Source: Methanomassiliicoccaceae archaeon (GTDB taxonomy: Archaea > Thermoplasmatota > Thermoplasmata > Methanomassiliicoccales > Methanomethylophilaceae). From it: a stretch of DNA of 19,864 bases. The DNA is taken from NCBI GenBank assembly GCA_016282555.1, contig JAEEKU010000116.1, forward strand, positions 1 through 19,864, in the 5' to 3' direction. A program made the translations under genes and the position numbers. The number at the start of each line of letters is the position of its first letter. The stretch's first letter is position 1. The notes under the pieces were generated by a model that worked only from the letters and a program-made list of their open reading frames with translations, ran no database searches and had not been told where the DNA came from. Below, piece after piece: positions 7,517 through 16,374 of the stretch.

Positions 7517-10500
7517 TTATGATGTTATGATACAAGCATCAGAAAGGTAAAGAGTTCCGGAACTGCCCGAGAAGGTATTTCCGCAGAGTTCGGACGCCTT
7601 CGTCAGAACGTTGTCTTCCGCGTCCTTGAACACCAGTCCGCTGAACGAAGTGGATTCGATCTTGGAAAGACCCGTTCCGAATGAAACTTCTCCGAGTCCG
7701 GAACAGCCTTTGAACGCGGCCGACGCTATATTCTTCACGGAATCGGGAAGATCCAGCGAGGTCAGGGACTTGCAGTTGTAGAAGGCCGCGGCTTTGATGT
7801 CCAAAAGCGATTCTCCCAGATCCAGCGAGGTCAGCTTGCTGCACCATCTGAACGCGGACTGGCCGATCGTTTTGACTTTGCCCATCTCCGCGCTGACCAG
7901 TTTCTGGCAGGAGTTGAACGCGTCTTTTCCGATCTTCGTCACATCCGGAAGCACCGCGGACGTCAGGGTTTTGCAGTTCTTGAATGCCGCATCGCCTACG
8001 GACACCACCTTGTAATCCAGGTCGTGGTAGTTCACCGGCACCAGATTGATGCTCTTGATTCCCGCTTCGTACCCGATAACGGACAGATAGCACGGAAGGT
8101 ATCCGGTTATTCTGTACACAAGGCCGCCTTCCGAGAACTCGGTTCCTTTCTCTTCTGCAGGCTGCTGGACGAGTTTTCCGCCGACATTCTTGTATATGTG
8201 TCCCCTGAGAGCGTCCGTTTCTATCGGCAGAGGGTTTCCGTCAATGTCGGTGACCGGCATCGTCAGCGCTCCGGAGTATACTTTCTTCACATCCGTCGGA
8301 ACCATGAAGGATCCGAGCTTGCTGCACTTGTTGAAAGCATACGAACCGATATTCTTCAGAGTCTTTGCGGAATCTATCATATCCAGATCTTTCAGCGCAT
8401 AGCACTTGTGGAAAGCGTAGGTGTTTATCGTCACCAGAGCGTTTCCGAAGTCCACCGATTTCAGATTGCCGCAGTTGTAGAAGGCTTTCGGCCCGATGAC
8501 CGAAATGCTCCCGAGATCTGCGGAAACCAGAGTCTTGCATCCGCTGAAAACGCTGCTTCCGATCGATACTACTTTGAAAGTGCTTTCTTCGTACGAGACC
8601 TCTCCGGGAATCACGAGATTCACGGGCTTGGTTTCGTATCCGGTTACGGAAACTTTCAGCGGATCGAGGGATGTCACGGTATACTTGAGACCGCCGGAAA
8701 CGAATTTCTGGCCGATCGCAACGGAATTGCGGTACAGCTTTCCGTCCGAGCCTTCGTATACATATCCGGGAAGTTCGCTGTAGTCCAGCAGAACGGAGCC
8801 GCTGTAAAAGGCGATGCCCTCGAACGCAAGATCTCCGACGGAAACCACGGAGGAGGGTATATCTGCCGACTGAAGCGAGATGCAGCCTCCGAACGCGTGC
8901 GCCCCTATAGACGTGACGGAAGATGGCATAGTTACCGACAGGAGGGATCTGCAGTTCTCGAACGCAGAATCTCCAACAGCCGTGACTGCGAATATCGTAC
9001 CTCTGTACGACGCTTCGGCAGGAATTACAAGATCCGTCTCCTGAGCGGAAGATTCGTAACCTTCGACGGAGACTTCCGCGGGCTCCAGAGACAAAATGTA
9101 GAATCTCAGATTGTCTTCGGAAAACTCGAGACCGGGCACGGGGAGACGGTACAGTTTTCCGTCCGAGCCTTCGTACGTATATCCGGGAAGTTCGATGTAT
9201 TCCAGCTGAACGGAATCGCTGTAGAATTCGATGCCCGAGAACGCAAGATCTCCGACGGAAACCACGGAGGAGGGTATGGTCACTGACTGGAGGGATCTGC
9301 AGCCTCCGAACGCCAGCTCTCCGACGGAGGTGACGGAAGACGGCATAGTTACCGACAGGAGGGATCTGCAGTTCCTGAACGCGGAGTCTCCCGCGGACGT
9401 GACTGAGAATATCGTCTCTCTGTACGACGCTTCGGCGGGAATCGCGAGATCCGTCCCCGGCCAGGAAGATTCGTAACCTGCGACGGAGACTTCCGCGGGC
9501 TCCAGAGACAAAATGCGGAATTTCAGGTTGTTTTCGGCAAACTCGAGACCGGGTTCGGGGAGACAGTACATCTTTCCGTCCGAGCCTTCGTAGACATGGC
9601 CGGGTATGTCCCAGTAACTCAGCAGAGACGAACCTCTGTAGAATTCGATGCCGCCGAACGCTTTGTCCGAGACATGGGTCACGGAAGAGGGGATGTCGAT
9701 CCGCCGGAGGGAGCAGTTATCGAACGCTCCGTCTTCGATGGATCTCACGGATGAGGGAATGGCAACGGAAACGACCTGAGGTCCTGCCGCGCAGGACACG
9801 ACGGCCGATTTGCTGATAAGCATGATTCCGTCGGCGATTCCTTCGTACGTTCCCGAGAATTCGTTCAGGGAAGTGCATCCGCCGAACGCGCGTAAGCCGA
9901 CGGAGGTGACGGATGAGGGTATGGTCACGGACTGGAGGGAAGTGCATCCGCTGAACGCATCCTCTCCGACGTAGAAGACGGAAGAGGGTATGGTTACCGT
10001 CTGCAGAGACGTGCAGCCGCTGAACGCTCTCGGTTCGATGAAGGTGACGGAGGAAGGTATGGTCACGGACTGGAGGGAAGTGCAGCCGCTGAACGCGGAT
10101 CCCCCGATGGAAGTCACGGAAGATGGTATGGTCACGGACTGGAGGGAAGTGCAGCCGCTGAACGCGCCCGGGCAGATAAGCGTCACGGAAGACGGTATGG
10201 TTACCGACTGCAAGGATGCGCAGTCCGCGAATAAAGAGTCGCCTAAAGCGACGACTGCGAATTCCAGCACCCCGTATGACGCTTTGCAGGGAATCACAAG
10301 ATCTGCCGGAACCGATTCGTAACCTTCGACGAAGACTTCCAGCGGATCCGCGGACGAGACGCCGAATATCAGGCCGTCCGCAGCAAATTTGAAACCGACT
10401 TCGGCGCTGAAGCGGTATAATGCCCCGTTCGAACCTTTGTAGTTATAGCCGGGAATATTGCTGTAATCCAGCAAAGACGCGCCGTTAAGGAAATAAATAC

Positions 10501-13288
10501 CGTCGAACGCGCGGTCTCCGATGGATGCGATCGAGGAGGGTATGGCGGCAAACTGCAGGGATGCGCAGCCGGCAAACGCTTTCTTTCCTATGGAAGTGAC
10601 TGCGAATTCATATCCTCTGTGCGATACTTCGGCAGGAATTGCGAGAACCGTCTCCGCCGCTGCCGTTTCGAAACCTTCGACGGAGACTTCCATCGTCTCC
10701 GCGGACGTGATGAGGTATTTCAGATTGTCTTTGACGAATATAGTGCCTGCTTTGACGTCGAAGCGGTACAGTTTTCCGTCCGAACCCTCGTAGTCATAGC
10801 CGGGAAGTTCCCTGTAGTCCAGAGGAGTTATGCCGTTGTAGAATTGGATCCCTTCGAACGCGGTAAAACCGATGTAAGTGACTGAAGAAGGTATGTTAAT
10901 TGTCTGCATCGAAGTACAGCCGCTGAACGCCCAGAGCCCGATGGAAGTGACGGAAGAAGGCAGAATTACAGACCGGAGAGACGTGCAGTTGTAGAAACCC
11001 CCGACGAAGACTGCAGAAGAATGTATGACCGCAGACCGGAGAGACGTGCAGTCTCTGAACGCGTATTCTCCGATGGAAGTGACGGAAGAAGGTATAGTCG
11101 CAGACTGGAGGGATGCGCAGTTGTAAAACGCGAATTCTCCGATATAGGTGACGGAAGAAGGTATGCCTATTGTCCGGAGAGAGGTGCAGTTATAGAACGC
11201 ATAGCCGGCTATCAGAGTTACGGAAGAAGGTATGCTGACATATGCGACCTCCGGTCCCGCCGCGCAGGACACGAGAGCCGATCCGCTGACCAGCATCACC
11301 TTGCTGACGATTCCGCTGTAAGTTCCTGAGAATTCGTTCAGTGAAGTACAGCCGGAGAACGCTCTCTGGCCGACGGAAGCGACCGAGGAAGGTATGAAAA
11401 CCGACTGAAGCGAAGTACAGCCGAAGAACGAATTGCTGCTCACGGAAGTAACTGAATATCTGCCTCCTCCGTACAGCACTTCGGCAGGAATTACAAGATC
11501 TGCCTCCGCCGGAACCGATTCATAACCTTCGACGGCGACTTTTACGGATTCCCCGGGCAAAACACGGAATTTCAGATTATCAATGACGAACTCGGAGCCG
11601 GATTCCGCGAGACGGTATAACTTTCCTTCAGAGCCTATGTAGGTATAGCCGGGAAGTTCGCTGTATCCCAGCAGATCCGAACCGTCATAGAAGCTGATGC
11701 CGTCAAACGCAGATTCCCCGATGGAAGCCACAGAGGATGGTATAGCCACAGACCGGAGGGACGTGCAGTCGTAGAACGCGTACATTCCGATGGAAGTCAC
11801 AGAGGATGGTATAGCCACAGACTGGAGGGACGCGCAGCCGCTGAACGCGAAGTCCCCGATAGAAGTCACAGAGGATGGTATAGCCACAGACTGGAGGGAT
11901 GTGCAGTTTCTGAACACGCCTGTCCCTATTGAGCTGACGGAAGAAGGTACAGTCACGGACTGAAGGGACGCGCAGCCGCTGAACGCGAACTCCCCGATGG
12001 ATTTCACGGAGGAGGGTATGGTTGCCGACTGCAGAGACGTGCATCCTTCGAACGCACCGTAACCGATGGAAGTCACGGAGGATGGTATAGTCGCAGACTG
12101 AAGAGAAATGCAATTTTCAAACGCGAACTCCCCGATGGATTTCACGGAGGAGGGCAGGATTACCGACCGGAGCGCTTTGTTGTCCCAGAAGGAATCATTA
12201 CCCACAGAGGTGACTGCAAATTTCAGCGGCCCGTAGTATACTTCGGCAGGAATGATAAGGTCTGCCGGGACCGATTCACAGCCAGAGACAGAAACTTCCA
12301 GGGGCTCCACGGACGAAACACGGAATTTCAGATCGTCAGCGACAAACTCAAAGCCGGTTTTGATACGCTGTAATTTATCATCGAGCAAACCTCCTTTGCC
12401 GGCATAGGTATAGCCCGGAAGTTCGCTGTATTCTAACTGAGTCGGACCGTCAAAGAATCTGTAATTAGTGAACGCGCCCTTTCCGACAGAGGTAACGGAA
12501 GACGGTATCGTAATCAACTGCAGCTGAGTATATGCAAACGCATAATCTCCGATGGAAGTGACGGAAGAAGGTATGGTTACCGACTGAAGAAAAGAGCATT
12601 TGTTAAACGCATTTTTTCCGATGGAAGTGACGGAAGAAGGTATTACAATGCTGCTGAAGTTGCAGTGCTGAAACACGGCAGCTCCGATGGAAGTGACGGA
12701 AGCGAGCAGAGTTAGCGACGTTGTAGAGCAGTCGTTGAACGCATAATCTCCGATGAATGTGACGGAAGAGGGTATGGTTATCTGGTCTAACTGGCAACCG
12801 CTGAACGCATAACTTCCGATCGAGGTCACGGTTTCCGGTATATCGACGGAGTTCAGAGTAGAGCAGCCGTAGAATGCATAATCTCCGATCGAGGTAACGG
12901 AAGCCGGTATGTCAACCGCCCTGAGCTTGCCGCATCTTAGGAACGCATAACTGTCGATAGAAGTTACAGAGTCGGAAATTATCACATGAAAGAAAGCCTG
13001 AGGATATTCAGATTGTGCTTCCCAAAATGCGGTATCTGTTACAACATACGGATCGTCCCAAGTCCCGGTGCCGCCCAGGATCTCATCCGAACCTTCTATC
13101 GGAGTGTCGCCGCCTGCATCCGCTTCGTTGAAAAAAACCGGTACGACGGCTGCGGAAATGGTAAGTACAGTCAAAAACAAAATAAAACCGGCTATTCCGG
13201 AACCGGACCGCTTATCTGCGGTTTTTCCGCGTCCCGGATAACGGTCTCCCCCTGCTTTGCCGGCAGATGGCATAATGACGTCGCTCAT
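7517..13288 (-). CDS. Giant BspA-like leucine-rich-repeat (LRR_5) surface protein
   Basis: This 1923-residue protein is predicted to be exported. A basic N-terminus is followed by a hydrophobic signal or anchor helix at about residues 31-53. The rest is built from about 51 LRR_5 units (counted by eye) of about 23 residues with the theme CTSLQSVTIPSSVTSIGxxAF. Blocks of these units are separated by eight copies of a module of about 80 residues that begins PGYTYEGSDGKLYR-like and contains EVSVEGYES and LVIPAEASY; a ninth copy is cut short at the C-terminus. No C-terminal membrane helix or sorting signal is visible, so anchoring would be through the N-terminal helix or non-covalent. BspA-type proteins mediate adhesion to host matrix or other cells in bacteria; a similar role here is inference. 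The ATG at 13288 has AAGGAG about 10 nt upstream and a TATA element further up; ATG 13273 is an alternative. Confidence 0.9.
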   Translation of the reverse strand: MSDVIMPSAGKAGGDRYPGRGKTADKRSGSGIAGFILFLTVLTISAAVVPVFFNEADAGGDTPIEGSDEILGGTGTWDDPYVVTDTAFWEAQSEYPQAFFHVIISDSVTSIDSYAFLRCGKLRAVDIPASVTSIGDYAFYGCSTLNSVDIPETVTSIGSYAFSGCQLDQITIPSSVTFIGDYAFNDCSTTSLTLLASVTSIGAAVFQHCNFSSIVIPSSVTSIGKNAFNKCSFLQSVTIPSSVTSIGDYAFAYTQLQLITIPSSVTSVGKGAFTNYRFFDGPTQLEYSELPGYTYAGKGGLLDDKLQRIKTGFEFVADDLKFRVSSVEPLEVSVSGCESVPADLIIPAEVYYGPLKFAVTSVGNDSFWDNKALRSVILPSSVKSIGEFAFENCISLQSATIPSSVTSIGYGAFEGCTSLQSATIPSSVKSIGEFAFSGCASLQSVTVPSSVSSIGTGVFRNCTSLQSVAIPSSVTSIGDFAFSGCASLQSVAIPSSVTSIGMYAFYDCTSLRSVAIPSSVASIGESAFDGISFYDGSDLLGYSELPGYTYIGSEGKLYRLAESGSEFVIDNLKFRVLPGESVKVAVEGYESVPAEADLVIPAEVLYGGGRYSVTSVSSNSFFGCTSLQSVFIPSSVASVGQRAFSGCTSLNEFSGTYSGIVSKVMLVSGSALVSCAAGPEVAYVSIPSSVTLIAGYAFYNCTSLRTIGIPSSVTYIGEFAFYNCASLQSATIPSSVTSIGEYAFRDCTSLRSAVIHSSAVFVGGFYNCTSLRSVILPSSVTSIGLWAFSGCTSMQTINIPSSVTYIGFTAFEGIQFYNGITPLDYRELPGYDYEGSDGKLYRFDVKAGTIFVKDNLKYLITSAETMEVSVEGFETAAAETVLAIPAEVSHRGYEFAVTSIGKKAFAGCASLQFAAIPSSIASIGDRAFDGIYFLNGASLLDYSNIPGYNYKGSNGALYRFSAEVGFKFAADGLIFGVSSADPLEVFVEGYESVPADLVIPCKASYGVLEFAVVALGDSLFADCASLQSVTIPSSVTLICPGAFSGCTSLQSVTIPSSVTSIGGSAFSGCTSLQSVTIPSSVTFIEPRAFSGCTSLQTVTIPSSVFYVGEDAFSGCTSLQSVTIPSSVTSVGLRAFGGCTSLNEFSGTYEGIADGIMLISKSAVVSCAAGPQVVSVAIPSSVRSIEDGAFDNCSLRRIDIPSSVTHVSDKAFGGIEFYRGSSLLSYWDIPGHVYEGSDGKMYCLPEPGLEFAENNLKFRILSLEPAEVSVAGYESSWPGTDLAIPAEASYRETIFSVTSAGDSAFRNCRSLLSVTMPSSVTSVGELAFGGCRSLQSVTIPSSVVSVGDLAFSGIEFYSDSVQLEYIELPGYTYEGSDGKLYRLPVPGLEFSEDNLRFYILSLEPAEVSVEGYESSAQETDLVIPAEASYRGTIFAVTAVGDSAFENCRSLLSVTMPSSVTSIGAHAFGGCISLQSADIPSSVVSVGDLAFEGIAFYSGSVLLDYSELPGYVYEGSDGKLYRNSVAIGQKFVSGGLKYTVTSLDPLKVSVTGYETKPVNLVIPGEVSYEESTFKVVSIGSSVFSGCKTLVSADLGSISVIGPKAFYNCGNLKSVDFGNALVTINTYAFHKCYALKDLDMIDSAKTLKNIGSYAFNKCSKLGSFMVPTDVKKVYSGALTMPVTDIDGNPLPIETDALRGHIYKNVGGKLVQQPAEEKGTEFSEGGLVYRITGYLPCYLSVIGYEAGIKSINLVPVNYHDLDYKVVSVGDAAFKNCKTLTSAVLPDVTKIGKDAFNSCQKLVSAEMGKVKTIGQSAFRWCSKLTSLDLGESLLDIKAAAFYNCKSLTSLDLPDSVKNIASAAFKGCSGLGEVSFGTGLSKIESTSFSGLVFKDAEDNVLTKASELCGNTFSGSSGTLYLSDACIITS
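7650..12985 (-). repeat. Tandem 69-bp coding repeats of the LRR gene
   Basis: DNA repeats with a 69-bp period run through the gene in blocks. The best-conserved block is near 9900-10220; units beginning at 10056 and 10125 share about 41 identical bases from their GGTATGGTCACGGACTGGAG start. Other homogeneous blocks lie at about 11750-12150. Homology at this level permits unit gain or loss by recombination. The outer boundaries are approximate. Confidence 0.8.
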
Positions 13289-13344
13289 TCTAATCAGGCT
13301 CCTTCAGAGACAGTAATATGTCGTGATTTTTTATCCGGTTTAAA

Positions 13345-13355
13345 CTATTTTATAC
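13345..13355 (-). promoter_or_regulatory. TATA-box promoter of the LRR gene
   Basis: On the minus strand GTATAAAATAG lies about 60 nt upstream of the ATG at 13288. Transcription would begin near 13323, leaving a leader of about 35 nt that includes the AAGGAG ribosome site. The remainder of the 13289-13670 gap shows no convincing gene. Confidence 0.55.
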
Positions 13356-13638
13356 TTGCACTCCGGACCTGGCATGCTGATGGAAAAACGCCGTTTCCAA
13401 GACGATACGGACAATGGACTGGACGGACGTTCCCATGACGCTTTTATGTCCGGTGAAAAGGCCGCGGAAATGCATGCTGCCGGAGCCCTTCTTCTGGAAA
13501 TACAGGCTCCGGTTATTGCAAAAAGGGGTGCTGCTGAACCGTTTTTATTCTTACAACAAGCGAAGGACAGAGTACGCTTCTCCGGCGGCGGAAACTTCTG
13601 ACGGGCTGTTTAAGCCGGCCAGGGGGTTCCCGGGGCAA

Positions 13639-13651
13639 TTCTCTATATGCG
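13639..13651 (+). promoter_or_regulatory. TATA-like promoter of the DUF368 gene
   Basis: TTCTCTATATGCG is centred about 26 nt upstream of the ATG at 13671. This places the transcript start at or next to that codon and supports a leaderless start there rather than at the ATG at 13647, which overlaps the element. Confidence 0.35.
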
Positions 13652-13670
13652 TAACCCCATACGGCCGGAT

Positions 13671-14543
13671 ATGAAGATGGCAGAGACGCTGAGGAACGCC
13701 CTGATCGCGGCGGTCATAGGGATATTCATGATGATGCCCGGCGTCAGCGGCGCCACTCTGGCCGTCATCTTCGGAATCTACGACAGGCTGATCCGCGACC
13801 TCTCGAAGCCTGCCACATACCTGAAGGAAGATTTCTGGTTTATAATCACGATAGCCGCCGTGGGCATCGCCGGCGCCTTCGTCTGCATCAAAGGACTGAA
13901 TTTCCTTATCGAGGAGTACGAGATTCCGCTGATGTTCTTCTTCGCGACCGCCGTATCCATGCAGCTTCCGGATATCTGGAAGCAGGCCGGCGACACGGAG
14001 AAACTGACATCCTTCAACGTTCTGGCGCTTGCCGCGGGGTTCGCCCTGATGATCCTGGTCCTCCTTCTCAACACTTTCTCCGTCGGATGGGAGGCGTCCT
14101 CCGGCCCGCTGGCGATGGCGGCGGCCGGAGTTATCTACGGAGTCTGCCTTCTGTCTCCGGGAATCAGCGGCTCCACCGTGCTCCTGGCGCTCGGACTGTT
14201 CTCTGCGGTCATAAACGCCCTGAGCGAGCTGGATCTCGTTTCTGTCGCGCCTTTGATCGCGGGAGCGATCATCGGGGGCCTCCTGTTCGCGAAGGTCGTC
14301 GATCATTTCGTGACTCACAACAGGAAAACCACATACTTCGCCATAATCGGTCTGACCGCCGGATCCGCCGTCACCGTCGTCGTCCAGGCGTTTATGAAAA
14401 TGGACGGAGGAGATTACGTCCTCCAATCCGTCGCGGCGATCGCTATCGGAGTCGCCCTGGGCTGGATCACGCACTGTTTAACAAAAAAATACTCCGCGCC
14501 TCAGGCATCCCGGGCGGATCCGCGATCCGCATCGATCGAGTAA
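13671..14543 (+). CDS. DUF368 family membrane protein, probable polyprenyl-phosphate translocase
   Basis: This is a polytopic membrane protein of about 290 residues with the DUF368 signature MMMPGVSGATLAVIFGIYD near the N-terminus and its internal repeat LLSPGISGSTVLLALGLFS in the second half, as expected for an inverted-repeat fold. Bacterial DUF368 proteins (PopT) return undecaprenyl phosphate across the membrane. An archaeal member would more plausibly handle dolichyl-type phosphate used in surface glycosylation (inference). The ATG at 13671 is chosen from promoter spacing and because family members start just before the first helix; ATGs at 13647 and 13677 are possible. The last 66 nt overlap the convergent phosphatidyltransferase gene. 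Confidence 0.85.
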   Translation: MKMAETLRNALIAAVIGIFMMMPGVSGATLAVIFGIYDRLIRDLSKPATYLKEDFWFIITIAAVGIAGAFVCIKGLNFLIEEYEIPLMFFFATAVSMQLPDIWKQAGDTEKLTSFNVLALAAGFALMILVLLLNTFSVGWEASSGPLAMAAAGVIYGVCLLSPGISGSTVLLALGLFSAVINALSELDLVSVAPLIAGAIIGGLLFAKVVDHFVTHNRKTTYFAIIGLTAGSAVTVVVQAFMKMDGGDYVLQSVAAIAIGVALGWITHCLTKKYSAPQASRADPRSASIE

Positions 14544-15188
14544 GAGGATTACGGCGATCCCTGCGGCCGCAAGCGCCCCCAGCACCGCCTGCCCGGTCCG
14601 GGTCAGCTTGTTTATCCTGATTCTAGAGATGAACAGCAGCGCCATCAGAACCATAGCGGCATCGAACAGGGCGACAGGCAAACCCTCCGCGAACTGACGC
14701 GCTATCCATATCACGGGGAATGCCGCGCACACGGCGGACACGGGAAGGCCGGTGTAGTATTCGATCCCGGACCTGGATGCCAGGACGTTGAAGTATCCGA
14801 GGCGGATCAGCCCGGCGAGCACGTAAAACGCGTAGACTGCGATGCTCAGAGGGCCGTCGTTGCCCATGCCGAGAGATATCGCCACCGGCAGAACCACGAA
14901 ACTCACGGAATCTGCAAGCGAATCGGCCTGGATCCCGAACGACTTCTCCTCCTCGGTGCGCTGACTGAAAGAGCGCGCGACGGTACCGTCCGTCATGTCG
15001 CAGAAGCCAGAGACTATGAGGCAGACCATGGACAGGACAAGCTCGCCGCGGAAGGCCGTGCAGATTCCGATGACGGCGGACACGATGCCCGCATACGTCA
15101 GAAGAACCGGGAGGCCGTAGAAGCCTATGAAGGGGCCCGGGGATCCTGACGCATCGCATCCCTTCGGGCAGTTTTCCTTTTCAGACAT
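14478..15188 (-). CDS. pssA: CDP-alcohol phosphatidyltransferase, probable archaetidylserine synthase (PssA-like)
   Basis: This membrane enzyme of 236 residues would join an alcohol such as serine to a CDP-activated lipid, releasing CMP. The CDP-alcohol phosphotransferase motif is complete in its catalytic residues: D64, D67-G68, A71-R72, G85, D89 and D93. The stretch between AR and G is 12 residues instead of the usual 8, as I recall for some phosphatidylserine-synthase-type members. Several further membrane helices follow. The frame is open upstream to 15410, but that region has no homology-like character. ATG 15188 is favoured by a TATA-like element at 15216-15228; ATG 15212 is an alternative. 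The last roughly 20 residues, rich in Arg and Cys, lie inside the DUF368 overlap and look like an accidental extension. The alcohol (serine, inositol or glycerol) is inferred. Confidence 0.8.
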   Translation of the reverse strand: MSEKENCPKGCDASGSPGPFIGFYGLPVLLTYAGIVSAVIGICTAFRGELVLSMVCLIVSGFCDMTDGTVARSFSQRTEEEKSFGIQADSLADSVSFVVLPVAISLGMGNDGPLSIAVYAFYVLAGLIRLGYFNVLASRSGIEYYTGLPVSAVCAAFPVIWIARQFAEGLPVALFDAAMVLMALLFISRIRINKLTRTGQAVLGALAAAGIAVILLLDRCGSRIRPGCLRRGVFFC

Positions 15189-15215
15189 GGTCGCGGCCGT
15201 TATATGTTTCATTTT

Positions 15216-15228
15216 GTAAATATATCGG
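15216..15228 (-). promoter_or_regulatory. TATA-like promoter of the phosphatidyltransferase gene
   Basis: Minus-strand CCGATATATTTAC is centred about 34 nt before the ATG at 15188, which would give a leader of only a few bases. No ribosome site precedes either candidate ATG. Confidence 0.4.
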
Positions 15229-15336
15229 TACGCGCGCCGGACGGATCTGGATGCCGGACAGACGTTGCTCTGTAAGAACTTCTTCCCGGCGACATCAGGC
15301 TGGGAAAGCTGATAGCGAGTCCCGGCCACCGAGGAA

Positions 15337-15857
15337 TCATATGAAGATGACCATCTGGTTGAGGGTTCCTGCCTCGTTCTTGCGGATAAACTTGAAGCCC
15401 AGCCCCTCATAGTAGGGGATCAACTCGTCGTGGCAGTCCAGCCGGAGCATCCGGCACCCTACCTTCCTCTTGGCAACCTCGAGCTCCGCGAATGCAACCT
15501 TGATCAACTCCTCCCCGAAACCTTTGGGGGCCTTAGAGGACCTCGACAGTTGGCCCAGAAGATAGGCCTGGGCAACGCCGCTCCTGCCGTCGATGTTCAT
15601 CTTGCAGAGGATCTTCGGATCGATACCGCTGTCCTCTGGTATGGCGGTACACTTGATGCTGAGTGTCACGTAGCCGATGATCCCGTCTTCCTCGTCCGTA
15701 ACAAGATACGTCCTGGAGAGATAGTCCTCTCCCTTAGAAACGACTCGGTGGCAGAGTCGAAGACCGCCCTGTAATCAGCGAGAAACGCAGACACATCCTC
15801 GGCCGAACAGTTCTCGAGAAGGTCGGACAGCGGAACGATATCGTACGCGCCGCCCAT
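15337..15857 (-). pseudogene. GNAT acetyltransferase gene with a -1 frameshift
   Basis: Two overlapping frames together make one GNAT acetyltransferase of about 173 residues. The N-terminal part starts at ATG 15857 and reads to about FDSATESFLRE near 15727. The C-terminal part, in the -1 frame, continues with DYLSRTYLVTDEEDGIIGYVTLSIK, then LGQLSRS, the acetyl-CoA-loop-like KGFGEELI, and RMLRLDC with ELIPYYEGLGF. Single-domain GNATs of this type, including the TacT/AtaT toxins that acetylate aminoacyl-tRNA, often follow a small antitoxin gene, and here a 58-residue gene ends 2 nt upstream. The linker between FLRE and SRTYL looks a few residues short, which favours a real indel in this copy. 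Programmed frameshifting or a base-calling error cannot be excluded. No classic slippery heptamer is seen. Confidence 0.7.
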
Positions 15858-15859
15858 GC

Positions 15860-16036
15860 TCAATCCTTCTTCCTGTACTTCTCCATGAGACGATCCATAC
15901 ATTCCTTGTCGGCATGTTTGACGGAGAAACTCCTGTCCACAGCGATCGTCGGCTCCTCCTCTAGGAACGACACGAAGTTTGCCACAGCCTCGGGCGTATC
16001 TATTACCATGTCTTCATAGAAAGATTCGGTAGCCAT
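15860..16036 (-). CDS. Small acidic protein upstream of GNAT, possible antitoxin
   Basis: This 58-residue protein begins MATESFYEDMVIDTPEAV and ends in a charged segment (MDRLMEKYRKKD). It is separated from the GNAT start by 2 nt, so the two are surely co-transcribed. The start at 16036 is preferred because GGAG lies about 9 nt upstream. A GTG at 16102 would add an Arg-rich, unconserved-looking leader. The position and size fit the antitoxin of a GNAT toxin pair. However, the sequence is not an obvious ribbon-helix-helix DUF1778 antitoxin, so the role is inferred from context only. Confidence 0.6.
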   Translation of the reverse strand: MATESFYEDMVIDTPEAVANFVSFLEEEPTIAVDRSFSVKHADKECMDRLMEKYRKKD

Positions 16037-16262
16037 CCTGTTCATCTCCGAGGAGACGTACGCACAACGGACCCTTAATCTTATCGCCGGCGGAGTCCGC
16101 ACCGTAGTGATATGAAGTTATCTTGACAGAAACTAAGGCGCCGAAGAGATCAGGCAGCCTGATAAGAAGAGGATTCCTTCGATGATTTGACATGATCTGA
16201 GAACTGCCGTTAAAAGAGATCGCTTTCGCCCCGTTTGATTCGGGAAAATACCGGCCGCGCCG

Positions 16263-16267
16263 AAAAA
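16263..16267 (-). terminator. T-tract after the tRNA gene
   Basis: On the minus strand the tRNA is followed within about 10 nt by a TTTTT run (read as AAAAA at 16263-16267). Short T-tracts terminate transcription in archaea without a hairpin, so this is a plausible end point. Confidence 0.4.
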
Positions 16268-16276
16268 TGAACGTAG

Positions 16277-16351
16277 TGGTCCCAATGAGATTTGAACTCA
16301 TGACCTTCCGGTTATCAGCCGGACGCTCGAACCGTGCTAAGCTATGGGACC
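16277..16351 (-). tRNA. tRNA-Ile (anticodon GAT)
   Basis: The minus strand folds as a full cloverleaf. The acceptor GGTCCCA (16351-16345) pairs with TGGGACC (16284-16278), and A is the discriminator base at 16277. The D arm closes with GCT/AGC. The anticodon stem TCCGG/CCGGA holds the loop CTGATAA, so the anticodon is GAT for isoleucine. The T arm is ATGAG-TTCAAAT-CTCAT. There is no intron and CCA is not encoded (CTA follows the discriminator), as is common in archaea. Confidence 0.93.
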
Positions 16352-16374
16352 AGCGACTTTGGGATATATTTTTC

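Noticed and set aside
8024..9286. A 420-codon open frame on the plus strand
   Set aside because: It lies fully antisense to the LRR gene and its repeats mirror the LRR repeats, so it is a shadow.
7650..12985. Regular repeats that might suggest a CRISPR array
   Set aside because: The period is 69 bp, the repeats are imperfect and coding in one frame, and they translate into LRR_5 units.
13356..13674. Open frames of 81-86 codons between the LRR and DUF368 genes
   Set aside because: No domain, no ribosome site and overlap with promoters of the flanking genes; probably non-coding.
15189..15410. Upstream extension of the phosphatidyltransferase frame
   Set aside because: It runs across a TATA-like element into the end of the GNAT gene and its Ser/Arg-rich sequence is not family-like.
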